From Macrolepiota albuminosa (Eukaryota > Basidiomycota > Agaricomycetes > Agaricales > Agaricaceae), in assembly GCA_027475525.1 (NCBI GenBank), contig JAMWFC010000012.1:631830-695829 (forward strand): a stretch of 64,000 bases of DNA, in the 5' to 3' direction. Position 1 is the first letter of the stretch, and the number at the start of each line of letters is the position of its first letter. Made by a program: the position numbers and the translations under genes. The notes under the pieces are model-generated. The model was not told the origin of the DNA, did no database searches, and saw only the letters and a list, made by a program, of their open reading frames with translations. Of the stretch, positions 45,586 to 58,141 are shown one piece after another.

Positions 45586-47171
45586 CTACAGAGCAAAGTA
45601 AACGGTGACAGCATTTGAATCATGCTCTTACAATTGCCGTATGTTGACATGATAACAATATTCAAGCAGTATGGAAAAAGTTCGTCAAATAGGTAAGAAG
45701 GTGCAAAGAAGACGCTGAACATGTTTGAGAACGACATGAATACAAAAAATTCAAAAGCACAACCAAATCTCTGTTGCCCAGTCCTCAGTTGTCGATTACA
45801 CAATTTCTCTCACGGAAATTCCCTCAGATCTCCTCTAAAGCATTTAGTTATCTTAGTTATCAATTCATTTGATTGATCACTTCTCGAAAGAAGACCCAAC
45901 ACCCAAACACCAATGATGCTCGAGATTCCTCATCCCTCCAGAGTTTTGATTGATCACTTCTCGAAAGAAGACCCAACACCCAAACACCAATGATGCTCGA
46001 GATTCCTCATCCCTCCAGAGTTACGAATTTAGTTGGAATTTTTTTTGCGCGTATTTGAGCAATCCTTTCCTTGGTTCTGGCTTCTCAGCGCTCATGACTA
46101 CTTACTTTCATCTCCAATGTAAATATAGAATATAAAAATGCTTCTGCACACGGAAGCAAATGTAGTTTCGGCACTTCATAAGATTTTTCGGCAATTTTGC
46201 CGCCCTTATGACTTGTAATCTGCCGAAGTGTTCGAAATACAGTAATCTCAAGTCTAAAAAAAATTACTATAGTCCTCTGCAAAACACTATCAAGTGGCTG
46301 CGTCGAGGTTAGCGATCTCATTCAAGCTGAATTTTGGAAAAAAAACATACCAAACCCTTTTTTGATAGAAGATAAAATAGCCGGGAGTACGACCAACCAA
46401 CTATTGTATACATATGGATGCGAGTTTTTAATACTGCATACGAGGACAGCCGTCACCCTGATGCTCAAAATAACGTATTCCTCCTGGTTAATCAAGACGA
46501 ACCAGATATATTCAAGGGCTCAATAGTCTTGCACATAGGAAGGATATATTGTCGCGGTCAGTCACAAGGACGAAAGTATTGCCTAGCGGTCACCATGGTC
46601 ACATGTCACTGACAAGGTGTGTTCAAAATAACTTCAGTACTTATCGTAGCTATACAATTCCGGCTCGGACATCCATGCATCATGACTTGTGACACATCTG
46701 GGCCTGTCATTATGTCCATCTCAACCCCATACCAATCTTTGCAAGTGCTACATGGCTCAGGTCACCTGTCCTAGCGTTACTCCTTGTTTGTCTTTCATGT
46801 CAATGACTTGCTGACGATGATCTGCTGCACATCCTTTTGTCTTTTCTTTGGTCTTCTTCTGGTTTTTCCTAACCAATCATGACGGAACTATTCACTGAAT
46901 ACTCAATAGTATGCGTCAAGAGTCGGACTTCACAACATGACACCTGCTCTTAAAACTTGGCTCGTGACCTCAGACTTCACTGATTTGAATGGAGGTTTCT
47001 TCAGAAGCACATCTGAAGTGGCATTTTCATGTGGTTCAAAATCTTGATTTGCCAGATTTTCCTTGAGGGAATACTGCAGTGTCTTTCTTGAGTACGCTAT
47101 AAACAGGAAGGTTTATAGTGATATAAATACAACCTTTTGCACCACCTAAGTCACAGCTAACAGCTAGTGTT
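45586..47171. other. Intergenic between the two PX-GH18 genes
   Basis: About 1.6 kb without supported coding sequence. It contains the exact 77-bp duplication 45868-46022. A TATA-like TATAAATA lies near 47122-47129, about 45 bp before the next start codon. Confidence 0.5.
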
Positions 47172-49592
47172 ATGACACCCCTTGTAACAATCAAGGACCA
47201 CACGACTGCGTCGTCTCCACGTCCTCATATTCTCTATGTAGTCAATGTCACCCTTAACGCAGCGCAAAGCGTTGTGTACAGGCGTTACTCAGACGTAAGT
47301 GCGCTGCTGGACGGTTGATGAACACCTGAACTTAACATCCTCAATGTAGTTTGTCGTTCTCCACGGTGAGGTCACTTGATTTATGAACCAAGATACTCCA
47401 ATCCTGATGGCAGAGATTTCTGCTATAGAGCTCTTGAAGGATCCATATACTCTTCCACCGAAGCGTTCTCTTTCCACAACTTTAATCCCGTCAGCATGGG
47501 TGGACGACAGACTCATCAGTGAACGCAAACGGGGTCTCTCGCAATACCTTGAGGACCTTTTAAAATCACCGGACTACAAAGATAGGTCCATGCTTTTGCA
47601 TTTTCTTGTTGCTTCCGAGCGTCCCACGATACCTAAATTTCATGTCGAGGATGTATGTCTTTCGACTCTGCCAAATAATGCGGTATTCAAGGACGTGAAC
47701 TTTTAGGAATCAGAGGACAGAAAATCAGCTGCAACATCCATTGTAGCGTCGTACTATCCTTATTGGTCTGCAGGAAACTACCCTCCTGAGAGCCTTGATT
47801 TTTCCAAGTTCGACATCCTATATTTCGGTATGCTGAACCCCAATTTTCCTTGAGTGCTGAAATTGATCGAGCGATTGTTTACAGCCTTTGCCACTCCCAG
47901 TTCGTCATACGGAATAGCATTGGACAGTTGGAGCCAGACCATCCTCCAACGTCTTGCGACAGCCGCACATAGTAGTGGTTATGGTACTAAAGTCGTACTT
48001 TCAGTAGGTGAGTGAAATGGTTTGAGATCTCTGGACAACAGTTTAGTTTACTAGCTCGATCACAGGTGGATGGGGAGGCTGTGAATACTACAGCGCTGCA
48101 GTTTCCACGTCTGAAAATCGCGCAATATTTATCAATGCTATCCAGAGCGTCATTAACTCTAATGGACTAGATGGTGAGTGACTTTTAGGGACAATAATGG
48201 CACATTATTGCTAACTAGACTTGTTCAAAAAACTCTAGGAATTGATCTGGATTGGGTGAGGGTTTCCCCATCATCTCGGAGACTGTTGACGATATTGTCG
48301 CTCAAAGGAATACCCTAACTCTCCAGGCGCTGGGCAGCCTTATTCATCTGCAGATGCTGCAAACTTTTTGACTTTCATCACTACTTTGCGAGCGGTTGTA
48401 GGTGAGTGCCCTCGCCACTGTAGTTGTAATAGGCCCCGATGTGTAAATGAAAATACCCCAGGATCATCAAAGATTATTTCTGCAGCTGTCTCCCATCTAC
48501 CATGGCTTGGTGCAAACGGAAGTCCCCTTACGAATGTTTCTGCATATGCGGCGCAGTTGACATATATTAACATTATGTCATATAACATTATGAATATGTC
48601 TGGCTAGTACTGACTATGATCAGGAACTATGATGTTTGGGGTGCTTCAAATACCCCAGGACCAAATGCGCCACTTGGTATATTATTCTCGCATCACGCTA
48701 TTTTAGGGACTAACGAACTATGAAGGAAATCTATGCGGAACATCAACGCAACCTCAGGCAAGTGCTCACGCCGCATTCAGTCAATGGACAGCTGCCGGTT
48801 GCCCTGCTTCGAAGGTGCCTGTGTCGAAGTAATGCCTGAAATAGGCCACTGATCATATTATTTTTGCCAGCTCTTGTTGGGACTTCCCGTCTATGGCTAC
48901 GTCTCGAAGAGCAGTAAAACATCGTTAACGGGAAGCTTCCTCCCTTCTCCAGACATGCTGCTTCTCCAGCAGAATAACGAAGCATCCGACGGGAAGAGAA
49001 ACAATGGCATGCACTTCCTTAACGGTTCTCACGCGCGTCTCAAGGAGGTTAGAACGGCTGCTGCAGATGCCGACCTAACGGGATGGTGGGGTCAACAGAT
49101 CCCTTTCAATGCTATCGTATCATCAGGTGCGCTGGTGAAACTGTCTGATGGTAATTATGGACAAGGAGGAGGCTTTACTATGGGTACATCTATCAATTTC
49201 ATGATTTTTTTGACTGACCATCTCCTGCTCAGCATGGGATGACTGCAGCGACACACCGGTCCGTCGTCGACTGTCTTTCATAGTCTTTTAGAATCATTGA
49301 CAGGAATTGACAGTTTTTGTTTAACACTTCTCAAACCACAGTCGTGGCATATGACGGTAAGCTTTGTTCCTTATCTTACGGCTTTAGGTTTAGGTCTTCC
49401 ACTATTCCACTAGATACCTGGTCGCTTGCGAGTAAAGCTACATTTGTGAAGAACAGTGGAATGGCTGGGTGTTTCACCTGGTCCCTTGATCAGGTTCGTA
49501 ATCCGTAGTTTAGTTGTGGTGATACTAAAGTACCTCTATAGGACGACGGAATGACCTTGCACAATATCATTCGCAATAACTTGGGGAAGTGA
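47172..49592 (+). CDS. PX-GH18 fusion protein 2
   Basis: Paralogue of the gene at 43403 with the same intron plan. It starts MTPLVTIKDHTTASSPRPHI; exon 1 is 47172-47294, then a 16-nt exon 47350-47365. PX part: HILYVVNVTLNAAQSVVYRR, YSDFVVLHE, TLPPKRS, SAWVDDRLISERKRGLSQYL. GH18 part: ASYYPYWSAGNYPPE, KVVLSVGGWGGCEY, DGIDLDWEYPNSPG (catalytic Glu kept, intron between Trp and Glu), KIISAAVSHLPWLGANG, NYDVWGASNTPGPNAPLG, KLLLGLPVYGYVSKS, WGQQIPFNAIV, WDDCSDTPF, TFVKNSGMAGCFTWSLDQDD. A short insertion after YGYVSKS distinguishes it. No signal peptide. Same function as its neighbour is inferred, after local duplication. Confidence 0.86.
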
Positions 49593-49947
49593 ATGCTTTA
49601 TTGTCACAGCTTCTATCATATAATTAATTTGCAATGTTTTTAACCTGATGTTCACTACTGTGACCGTTCAGTACATCCTCTATGACAAGGATCCGATTAT
49701 GCGTCTATTATGTGCTTGTAACAGAATTTATTATCCGTGTAATGCAGGCCAAAATTGAAGGTGGATGCAATGCTGGTGCACTGTTCGGACTGTTCGGACT
49801 AATTGTGGTTGGCTCGGAGTCCGGTTCACTACTTTGAGCCATCCAGCAGCAGCGAAAAGGCAGGGGAGAGGAACAAGAAACATGAGTGTTTTATCATTCA
49901 TTCTTTACATGCACAAGAGTCCTTGTGAACAAGCACCTCGGCGAGAC

Positions 49948-52157
49948 TTACTTTGTTACTATAAACGCACCAGAGCCAACAGATTCAAAGGAAAGACCAG
50001 ATTTGTCTCGACTAGCAGCTGATCCGCTATCCAACAACTGTACAATCTTGCTTGGTTCCAGACCCAAGTCTTGGAACAGGATAGTTGCATTCTTATCATT
50101 CATGTTGCTCGCCAGAATAAGCGTCTCACGGTCTACGGACCAGAGGCCAACATCAATTCTTCTCAGAGTTATTTGACGAAATGAAGCATTGGGATTGGTG
50201 ATATACGGCGTCATCTTGGAGAGCGACCTTGCAAGGAGGGATGCAGATGCTTTGATATCGGCAGTCGTTGGGTCATCCCAAGATACCACACCTAGGTGCA
50301 TGAGCACGAGGCAATTACTCTGAAAGATAACGAACCTAGTCCGCCATGGTTTATGCCAAGTATACTTTCAACGACGAATTCCTTGCCAGTAGGGAAACGC
50401 TACAGAAAGAAAAGATGAAACTCGGGATCGATGTTCTTGATTATTATCGTGTTACCTTCCAGTACCTTCGTCGACGAAAGAACTTCAGAATACGAATGAC
50501 GTGAAGAGGGAGATAACTGACATCTCGTCTCCAAATGCTTGAGGAACAGTCCAAACCGCTTTAGTCCTCTCCCACCCGTTGATGAACAATCGCTCTCGAA
50601 ACTCATCCATCCTTGTAGATATATCCTCGAAAGAGCCCTTACAATTGTCACATCTATTCAAAAAAAGCTTTGAATCGGAAATGTTCAACAGCCAGGTCAA
50701 CACCCACCCGCAATCTCCGTAATTCTTGTTACACACAGTGTTCCAAACCGTGGAATGTTTAACGTTGTTGCCAATCATGTAAGTGTCCTGCAGCACAATA
50801 TCAGAACCACTAGCGTACTCGCTAGTAAAAGCACAATGTATTAGAACCCGGATTCGAGGAACATTGGAAGGATGAACTGACGTGAAAAAATAATTTTCAC
50901 AGTTTAAAACAAGCGAAACAGGATGGTATCCGGCGCCGCCTTTTCCATCGCCTCCATCCAGTGAGGTGATCAGGTTCGAGGAGATAGAAGTTGCATTGAG
51001 GGGATCGCTTGTCCCATCAGGCTCGTCAGCAGTGTACCACAAGAGCAAATTTGGACGAGATTTGATATGGTTGACTTGTTCAGTAACCGACGTGCTGTTT
51101 TGATACGTACTAATTTGAAGGAGTGAGATCAAGAAACTACGGACAGTGTGAGATCACAGACTTGCGCATATCGTACATGAGGTACAACCCAGCTTCCTGC
51201 ATTTCATCAAGGACTAGATCCAGTGCCGTCAGATTACTGAATGTCGGAACTGGATGAACCTGATCAAATTCAAGACTCAGTCGAAAAGGGGCTTGTAACA
51301 ATCAGACTTGTCAATCACGAACAATTGTAAATCTATACGATATCACTATGGAATGGCATCATGAAAGGAGATATTCTTACCCTTGCGCTGCAAGTTCGGC
51401 TGAGATTGATAGGTTCTGAGCAAGATAGCTGTCAAATTGTGTATAGAAACCAATCGGAAGGACAGGTGCATATGGACCACCTTTGCCGTTTGCAGGACGG
51501 GCAAGCAACGCCCCTGTCCTGAGGTCCATTTTTGTGACGGATCCAATATCCGATGGTGGGTTAGGGAGATACGACAAGGATCCTGTGGCCTGGAAAGTCT
51601 GTCCGGCAAATTTTGCAGAGCATAAGATGTTATAGGGCGAAGTTTGAGGTTGCAGAAGGTCAAGGGAAAAGGGGAGTGAGGTTTTCGTCGAGTTCAAAGC
51701 CACAGTGCCCTGCGCGAGCGTAGTTCCTTCAATTGAAACGGTCACATCCAGGATATTTGACCCAGACTGAAGCTGAATTGGTACTGCATTCGAAATTTGA
51801 TGAAAGGTTACTGGTGCATCAATCAGAATCGAAACGAAGGACCGGTCCTCCGAAGCTGCATCTTTAGGGAGGTACGGGCGGATTGCTGGAGAACACCTCA
51901 GAGCAAGTAAAGGGGTATTCGATTCATTTGGAATAGGGAATCGACCGCCTGCAAACGATCAGATAACTTTAGTTTGTCCAATGGCTGAGAACCACCTGGA
52001 GGAACAACTGGTGATGTAGACATGTAGTTCTTCCCGCACCTTCAGATGTAAATCAGCATGGTTTTGGCTTAGGATAATTCTGAGTTACTCACCATGTCTG
52101 CCCCGTCGCACGAAAAACTAGTTGCGCTACAAAAAGACTAATAGACAAGCCCTTCAT
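49948..52157 (-). CDS. Secreted TIM-barrel glycosidase-like protein
   Basis: Minus strand, several exons, start MKGLSISLFVAQLVFRATGQ (a clear signal peptide) at 52157 and stop at 49948. The N-terminal half is beta-rich (IDAPVTFHQISNAVPIQLQS, LDVTVSIEGTTLAQGTVALN), like carbohydrate-binding or sandwich domains. Then comes a barrel-like part with LVLDEMQEAGLYLMYDMR, SRPNLLLWYTADEPDGTSDP (a DEP motif placed like the acid/base Glu of clan GH-A enzymes), CGCDNCKGSFEDISTRMDEF and GLGVVSWDDPT. The C-terminal part is a small beta domain (DRETLILASNMNDKNATILF). I cannot assign a CAZy family. It converges with the PX-GH18 pair. Not every intron was resolved. Confidence 0.7.
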
Positions 52158-52650
52158 GGCGTTGAAAAATCCAAATTCTGAACTGGCCAACGTGCAACCC
52201 CCTGACGACGCTGTGGGGGTGATCAGGATCGACACATGTCATGGCGATCAGTGAGGTATTTAAGTTCGTGAGAAGCATTGGCCATTGTGCACATGGACAT
52301 TATCAGGAACCATGTGCTGCGTAAGTAACACACTATTAACCATAATGCATACATTCTTGTGGTGTGCACATGGACATTATCAGGAACCATGTGCTGCGTA
52401 AGTAACACACTATTAACCATAATGCATACATTCTTGTGGTCTTAGCAAACTCCCACTCAGACGATATTCCTGACTAGGGAGGGCAATGGGAAAATAGGCG
52501 CAGCGCATGGTCAAGAGCTCAGTATCCATATCATCGATTGAAAGAAAAAAAATGGAATCAGATGCAGGGGATAGGCGCAGCGCATGGTCAAGAGCTCAGT
52601 ATCCATATCATCGATTGAAAGAAAAAAAATGGAATCAGATGCAGGGGATT

Positions 52651-52989
52651 CATGAACACAATATAAAAATACAGTAAAAATAATCCAATTGATTTCAAAA
52701 TTTTATTTTAATATTTCTGTCAAAATCATAGAAAAAGTATTGTAACCAAACTTTCAATGGTACTTGGTCTGATGCTCTCAGATGCATTGGAGAGGACTAT
52801 ATTGGTCATTCTTGAACCTAAGAACCAAAACAAGCCTTGTGGCAATTTATTCTCTTATTCTTTTGACAATTAAAATATTTTTTGATAGTTTTGACAGAAA
52901 TATTCAAATAAAATTCTGAAATTAATTAGATTATTTTTCCCATGTTTTTACATTGTTTTGCCAAAGAACATCATTCCCTGCACCCAGTG
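52651..52989. mobile_element. Fold-back MITE, copy 2
   Basis: Same element as at 2753-3103, in opposite orientation: the centre reads GACTATATTGGTCATTC where copy 1 has the complement, and the right end finishes CTGCACCCAGTG as in copy 1. The outer part of its left end is worn or cut (it starts about AACACAATATAAAAATACAG). It begins four bases after a 77-bp duplication, so the left edge may be affected by the assembly. Confidence 0.68.
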
Positions 52990-53651
52990 CATGTGTATGT
53001 ATCTTTAAACGGAAATTCTGCATTTCAAAAAACGGGTTTGAGTGCCTTACACTCTTGATCGTGACCACCATACATATCGACTGTTTCAGCTGTATATCTC
53101 AAGTTTGAATAACAAGTGACCTGCAGTCAATACCTGGAAATCCTCTTGGACCTCATCTTCTAATCTGCACAATGACTCATTCAACAGAACGTGCCGAACA
53201 AGTCACAATTACATCTCTCGAAATGTTTTCACGCAGCTTTGAGGTAAGATTTCGAACTACGAGCTTTTCTTTATCAACGCCCTGTTTCAGTCTCTCATAT
53301 GTTGTTCACTCTCGAGCCAGTAATTGTGAAAGGTGGCAAAATGATGAGTTTCGGGTTTAACCACCAGCGAAATTTCCCCTAAACTGTGGATAAGCCCGTT
53401 TAGATCAACATTGAGATGCATGCGACAGAGGAGCAAGTTGAACCTCACTTGGTCCAATGTATTCAAAAAACCAGAACAAAGAGGAGGGTCCTTCCGCCGT
53501 TGAGTCGTCGCGGGGAAGCATTTTCATTTTCAAACTCGGCAGATAACAAGTCAAACGGCCAGGGGAAGGATGTCAAGGGTGGGGAAGGATGACCGACCGA
53601 CAGCTTACCGAAGCTTAACGAGCTGCTCTCTATGTTGTGACAGTTACGAGA

Positions 53652-53926
53652 TCAGAATTGGTTTGTGCAACCCATAGTGAGTCGCGAGAGCTCGTTATTT
53701 GATAACCAATCATAACGAGAAGTACCATTAGGATCAAGTAATGCAGGTGGGCGGGGATCAGAAGGATCCACAAAGCTTAGAACTTTAAAATTGTCGTGAC
53801 ACTGGAATAGAACGTTATCAAACTCAGGCCGAACAAGGCATACCTGGACGGCCGGTGAGAATTTGGAATTTCGGGACTTTTGCTCACACAACCACACTTT
53901 CTGCGGTAAAAATAGGTCTAAATGGG
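53652..53926 (-). CDS. Hypothetical C-terminal exons, minus strand
   Basis: Two exons with a good intron: VWLCEQKSRNSKFSPAVQ, a 44-nt intron (GTATGC...TTCCAG), then CHDNFKVLSFVDPSDPRPPA followed by LLDPNGTSRYDWLSNNELS and a stop at 53652. Acidic-Pro content and a clean splice pair suggest real coding sequence. No start or upstream exon was found between it and ALKBH6 (which ends at 54036), so it may be partial or mis-assembled. No family recognised. Confidence 0.4.
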
Positions 53927-54035
53927 CACGTAAAGGCGGGCATTAAACTGGTGTCCTCAAAATGTTTTCAAATAGAAGTAATTGACCATGTTGCCTGTCC
54001 TGCCATCCTCACGAGTGTAGAACTCTATTGAACTT

Positions 54036-55342
54036 CTATTGACGCATAAAGCGCTGAGCGTTCGAAACACGCTCAACATCGCGGCATGTCAGGCTGTACC
54101 GAACGTCCCGGGGCAGGATGCCGCCTTCTTCAACCACTTTCTGGAAGTCTTGCCCCGACACCATTTCCCAATTCGCAATGTCTGTGGTCAAGTCCGTTAC
54201 CGTCGGTGCCTTATTTTTATCTCGCCGAAGAATTCGGTCTTGGGAGACACCTTCTATCCTGCTGCTTCTTCAGTAGCATCCTTGCGGTTGGCGGACTATC
54301 CGGCTTACCCGTGGAGGTGAGATGTGTACATCAGACCCCTTGATATCACAAGACTACGTGGTTCGAGTAACACAGTCAATATAGGTGTAGGATCGATAAT
54401 CCGTCCATCATCCTCTGCATGAGGTCCTGGCGATAGTTGACTATCTTTCGACTTAAATTTGTAGTAGTGGAAGACGGAGTGAGATCCTATTGAGATTGTC
54501 GCCACCACTGGATAATAAGAGGGGCCATCTTGATGCGGCTACAAGTCGGCTAATCAGTATCGAAATGTAATATGCTGATTGCGTACTGGCCGCACAAGAA
54601 GTATTACTTTACCATTATTCCTTGGCCTGGGAGATACTAATGTTGATCAGCTGCATACATGAAGATCCAGCCCGCAAGAAGTTTGCATACTTCATTTAAT
54701 ATGACATGATTTGGCGCACCATGAGGCGAAGATGCAAATGCACCAGTGTTCTTGAGACGTGTTATGATATCAGGGCTGGTCCGCGGTGCCAGGTTACTAC
54801 CTTTGGCTTGGACTGAAAGAATGAATACTTACTATGATCCAAGGAAGGAAGGCATGGACTGAGAGAAGAGGACGTTCTTTGAGGTGACTTCGCCCCCTAT
54901 ATCGGCGGCCGATACACATCAGTTATTCGATAGATAAAATTTGCATCCAGTTACAACATACCCCATATTTGAAGTCTATTTGATGATTAGCCAATGAAAA
55001 CGAAGATGCTTCAAGTAATGCTGATTATAAACTGGTTCGCCAACATACCGACGGTTCGCCAGTTGTTTCCATCTGGATTGCGGTGTTTCCGTTATCTACA
55101 GACAAGAAGCGAAGCACCAGCTGAGGTAAATACCATATGAATGAGCGATTAATACACGCTCGCCTTTCGCAGGAGGTACTGTTCTTCATCGACCTATTGT
55201 AGGAGTGAGTCAGAGAATCGTATTGAAGTTTAAGCTGGATTCGGCGAAATGAAGAGGTGATTACAGTGATGAAGTCCGGAATGTAAAAGGTTTCACAGGA
55301 TCCTGGAACGCGATATTGAGATAGATCGATAGTCTCTCCCAT
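54036..55342 (-). CDS. ALKBH6: AlkB homologue 6-type dioxygenase
   Basis: About eight exons. Start MGETIDLSQYRVPGSCETFY at 55342. Then VDEEQYLLRK, ITETPQSRWKQLANRR, LQIWG, GEVTSKNVLFSQSMPSFLGS, PDIITRLKNTGAFASSPHGA and NHVILNE. A 24-nt exon encodes YLPGQGIM, followed by PHQDGPSYYPVVATISIGSH (the HxD iron ligands), then LTVLLEPRSLVISRGLMYTS and HLHG with the second His. The last exon ends RDVRYSLTCRDVERVSNAQR before a stop at 54036. The second intron appears to begin with GC (AAG|GCGAGC). Known: ALKBH6 is a 2-oxoglutarate/Fe(II) dioxygenase of uncertain substrate, linked to RNA or alkylation response; the order of motifs fits it and not other AlkB paralogues. Confidence 0.9.
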
Positions 55343-56752
55343 AGCAATAATGTTTGATGAAGCCGCGCGTATGCTGATGGTGGAGACCTACTGAATGGGT
55401 GATTGTAAACCTATGTACATATGTCGGCAATGACCACGTCACAATGCCAGAAAATTTGCTCACACGAGGTTAGTTCGGACTATGTAAAGTAGACCGTAAC
55501 GTCTGAAGCCTCTTTGATATATAGCCTACGTGAAGGATCAAGCTGGCGGTATTTTCATTCCGAGAAGAACAGAACCTGGGATGAACAGTCGCATGGACCA
55601 TGCGAACATCCTGAAGAGCTCAGCTCATCGTTACGGTGTTAAGGCGGAGGTGCTGACTGATGGGCATGATGTCATTAGCGACTTCTACACGCTGGAAGCA
55701 GGTTCTATCCATTTACCTGAGAACGCTCGAATTCAACATTCAGAGCCGGTCGCCCGAGCTCTCTTGAGGCTCGAGGCTTGAGGCTGTTGGAAGGAACATA
55801 CAACTTTAAATGTCTTAATCGCCACCCAGTCTGCTACTAACTTAGCGCTTTAATGAGAGGTATGCTCCGTCCGCCGAGCCGAAACTACAAAGCCTATGGC
55901 CCCCCAATACATCTGTAAGGCTTTGGTAAATTGCATACATGTAAGGACCCTACAATGCTAAATTTGCCTCGCCACAAGGCGGAGATTAACGGCAGTTCAG
56001 GAACAACATAGGCAACTTGAGGGTACGGCATCATTTTTTGAGACTGTTTAAACTGCCATTCTCATTTTCGAACAGTCCTTTCGACTTATTCAAGCTTTGT
56101 TGAGAGTGATGCCGGTCTTTCGGCCATTAACCTCTTGCGAACTCTGTTCGCAGATGCCTTCAGCTTTCAATACCCTTTGTGATGGTAATGTGGCGAAAAC
56201 GTGGTTGTATGTCTTCCCTGAGATTCCCAGAACACCTTTGGAGGAAGAGTACTTGCCTTTTAGTCGCGGCTGTATGAGGCAGCCGAGTTTTGCATTTGGG
56301 GCATCTTCTGCGAGATCAGCGTTCAACGTTCAACGTTCAAACACTCATGTTCGTTCACGTGCACTTTGATGAATCACTGTCGAAGGAAGTAGGTCCAAAT
56401 TGCTATTCCACTGCGACGATGCTTTTCCTTTGTCCTCACACAACTAGGAAACATAAGAATGCAAGGTTGACGTTGAACCAGGACATAAGTTATATAGAAT
56501 TAGAATACTTCGACTAAAAAAACGTAGAATTGTAAAAGACCGGAAGGGTAAAATGCCCAAGAAGTTGATACATATACAAGAAACCACTCTACAAATGGGT
56601 AAAGAATTATAAATCTATTTCGTAAGTCACGCTCCAGGCGTATTAGTGTATGGGAAATGCATCTATAGAAAAAGGAGTAAAGATCTATGTGCTATTCCTA
56701 GATTGAGATCAAAATGATGAGTTGTATTGATGAGAATGAGAATAACGTACAC
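55343..56752. other. Intergenic, ALKBH6 to Zn2Cys6 gene
   Basis: A plus frame at 55530-55781 (83 codons, MKDQAGGIFIPRRTEPGMNS...) starts 188 bp from the divergent ALKBH6 start and may be a small gene, but nothing identifies it. Frames at 56097-56369 (plus) and 56090-56326 (minus) overlap each other; the minus one could be a downstream exon of the Zn2Cys6 gene. Not resolved. Confidence 0.4.
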
Positions 56753-56970
56753 TGGAACGTAGACGCAAGGGTAACCCCGTTTATTACAGTTAGAGCACAG
56801 GGGACGAAGACCATCGCATTTCAGTTTCCGACCTGCGCGGCATGATGAGTACACATAACAAGAAGTCCAACGACCGTAGAGCTACCTCTACAAAATTGGC
56901 ATGCCATCGGCGTCCTTCGAGGAGTACGATCGTTAGAGTTCTGGTGTCCATTGTAGCAGCTGGTATGATT
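56753..56970 (-). CDS. Zn2Cys6 transcription factor, DNA-binding exons
   Basis: Two minus-strand exons (56886-56970 and 56753-56832) joined by a 53-nt GT-AG intron give RRTPMACQFCRGRKLKCDGL followed by RPLCSNCNKRGYPCVY. This is the six-cysteine zinc cluster CX2CX6CX6CX2CX6C complete, with the usual basic RGRKLKCDG loop. The upstream exon continues as SCYNGHQNSNDRTP behind a TTCGCCACAG acceptor. Known: this is the DNA-binding domain of fungal Gal4-type regulators. Start, linker and the rest of the protein were not resolved, so the gene extends on both sides. No target gene can be inferred. Confidence 0.75.
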
Positions 56971-58141
56971 CTGTGGCGAAGATTAAGAACAAAAATTTGG
57001 CATACGATACAAGTCAACAATGACCTGAGTACTAGAGGACGACATCAAGAAAGGCCTGGCTCAATTAAAAGTTTTTGGGGCTGTTGTCGAACCTGCATTT
57101 CGTGGACCATTATATACCTGATAACGGGAATCCAAATATCAGCCTTATTTGAATCCGCTCGACTGGTGCACAAACCGCCACAACCGTCCTAAATCCAATT
57201 CGACGCGAAGAACGCAGGGACCTTTCATTAGTGGCAGCTGGGGCTTCGGCAACGCACGTCATCGTAGATGTTGTGTGGTATCGTTCATAACGTGTAGACC
57301 CCAGAAAGTTCGCGGCAAACCCGGCCGTATGAAAGTGTATAGAGAACCGGTTCATCAAGAGGTATTGATGCATAGACTTTAGGCGTTGCCCGACTTAAGC
57401 CTGCGGAGACCGAGGCATGAGGATGACTACACTATTATTTGGGGTGTATGGATATCAAAGGCCTCGATGTCAGTTCTTCGTCGTCACTTGGGACACTGGG
57501 ACGCTGGGACATTATCTCGACAAGTCCGAATCGGATTACATCTGAAAGCCAGCCGTGAGCTGGTGCTGTTGGGTCTATTGGCGTGGCTTTGAGGGCGACA
57601 AATATTAGTACCTGAATGGATCTTAGGGACACACAAAGGCGACTGGCACTTAGATCAAAGAACTACACATCGTCCCGATCACATGTTTGCATGATATTGA
57701 AGCCCATGGAGGCGGGCGACTGGCACTTAGATCAAAGAACTACACATCGTCCCGATCACATGTTTGCATGATATTGAAGCCCATGGAGGCGAAGGTGTGC
57801 ATGCATACCTAGAAAACACCTCCACCCAGGCCTCGCGGGAGCAGTTCTGCATCCAAATCAGATTCAAAGAGTTTGTTTAATGTGCCCCGTACCTTGCCTC
57901 AAATGCAGGTCTGACAAATGCCGCTGAAAGTTCAAAGAGCTGTTTTGCAGTAGACCGCCGCTCGGCGACTAACTAACTCATCTAATCAAGGGCCAACTTG
58001 AGAAAAATTTGATGGATGATTTTCAGCGACAGCATTACATACAGAGGAAACGGGGACAATGGATGCATAAAGTAGGAATAATGAAAGCAATGGACTAAGT
58101 CTGTTCCGATGCAGGATCTCGAGACAATAGGTAAACTTATC
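56971..58141. other. No resolved gene
   Basis: Could hold the 5' exons of the Zn2Cys6 gene (for example the minus frame 57110-57373). The exact 77-bp duplication 57638-57791 lies here. Nothing else is recognised. Confidence 0.4.

Larger units (their letters stand above)
52158..54035. other. Repeat-rich intergenic region
   Basis: Holds two 77-bp duplications (52286-52439 and 52494-52647), MITE copy 2, a weak plus frame at 53172-53360 and the minus-strand coding-like piece 53652-53926 listed separately. The rest (53360-53640) shows nothing. Confidence 0.5.

Noticed and set aside
53172..53360. Start of a third PX-GH18 paralogue
   Set aside because: The frame has no RRYS motif and stops at once; no GH18 sequence follows.
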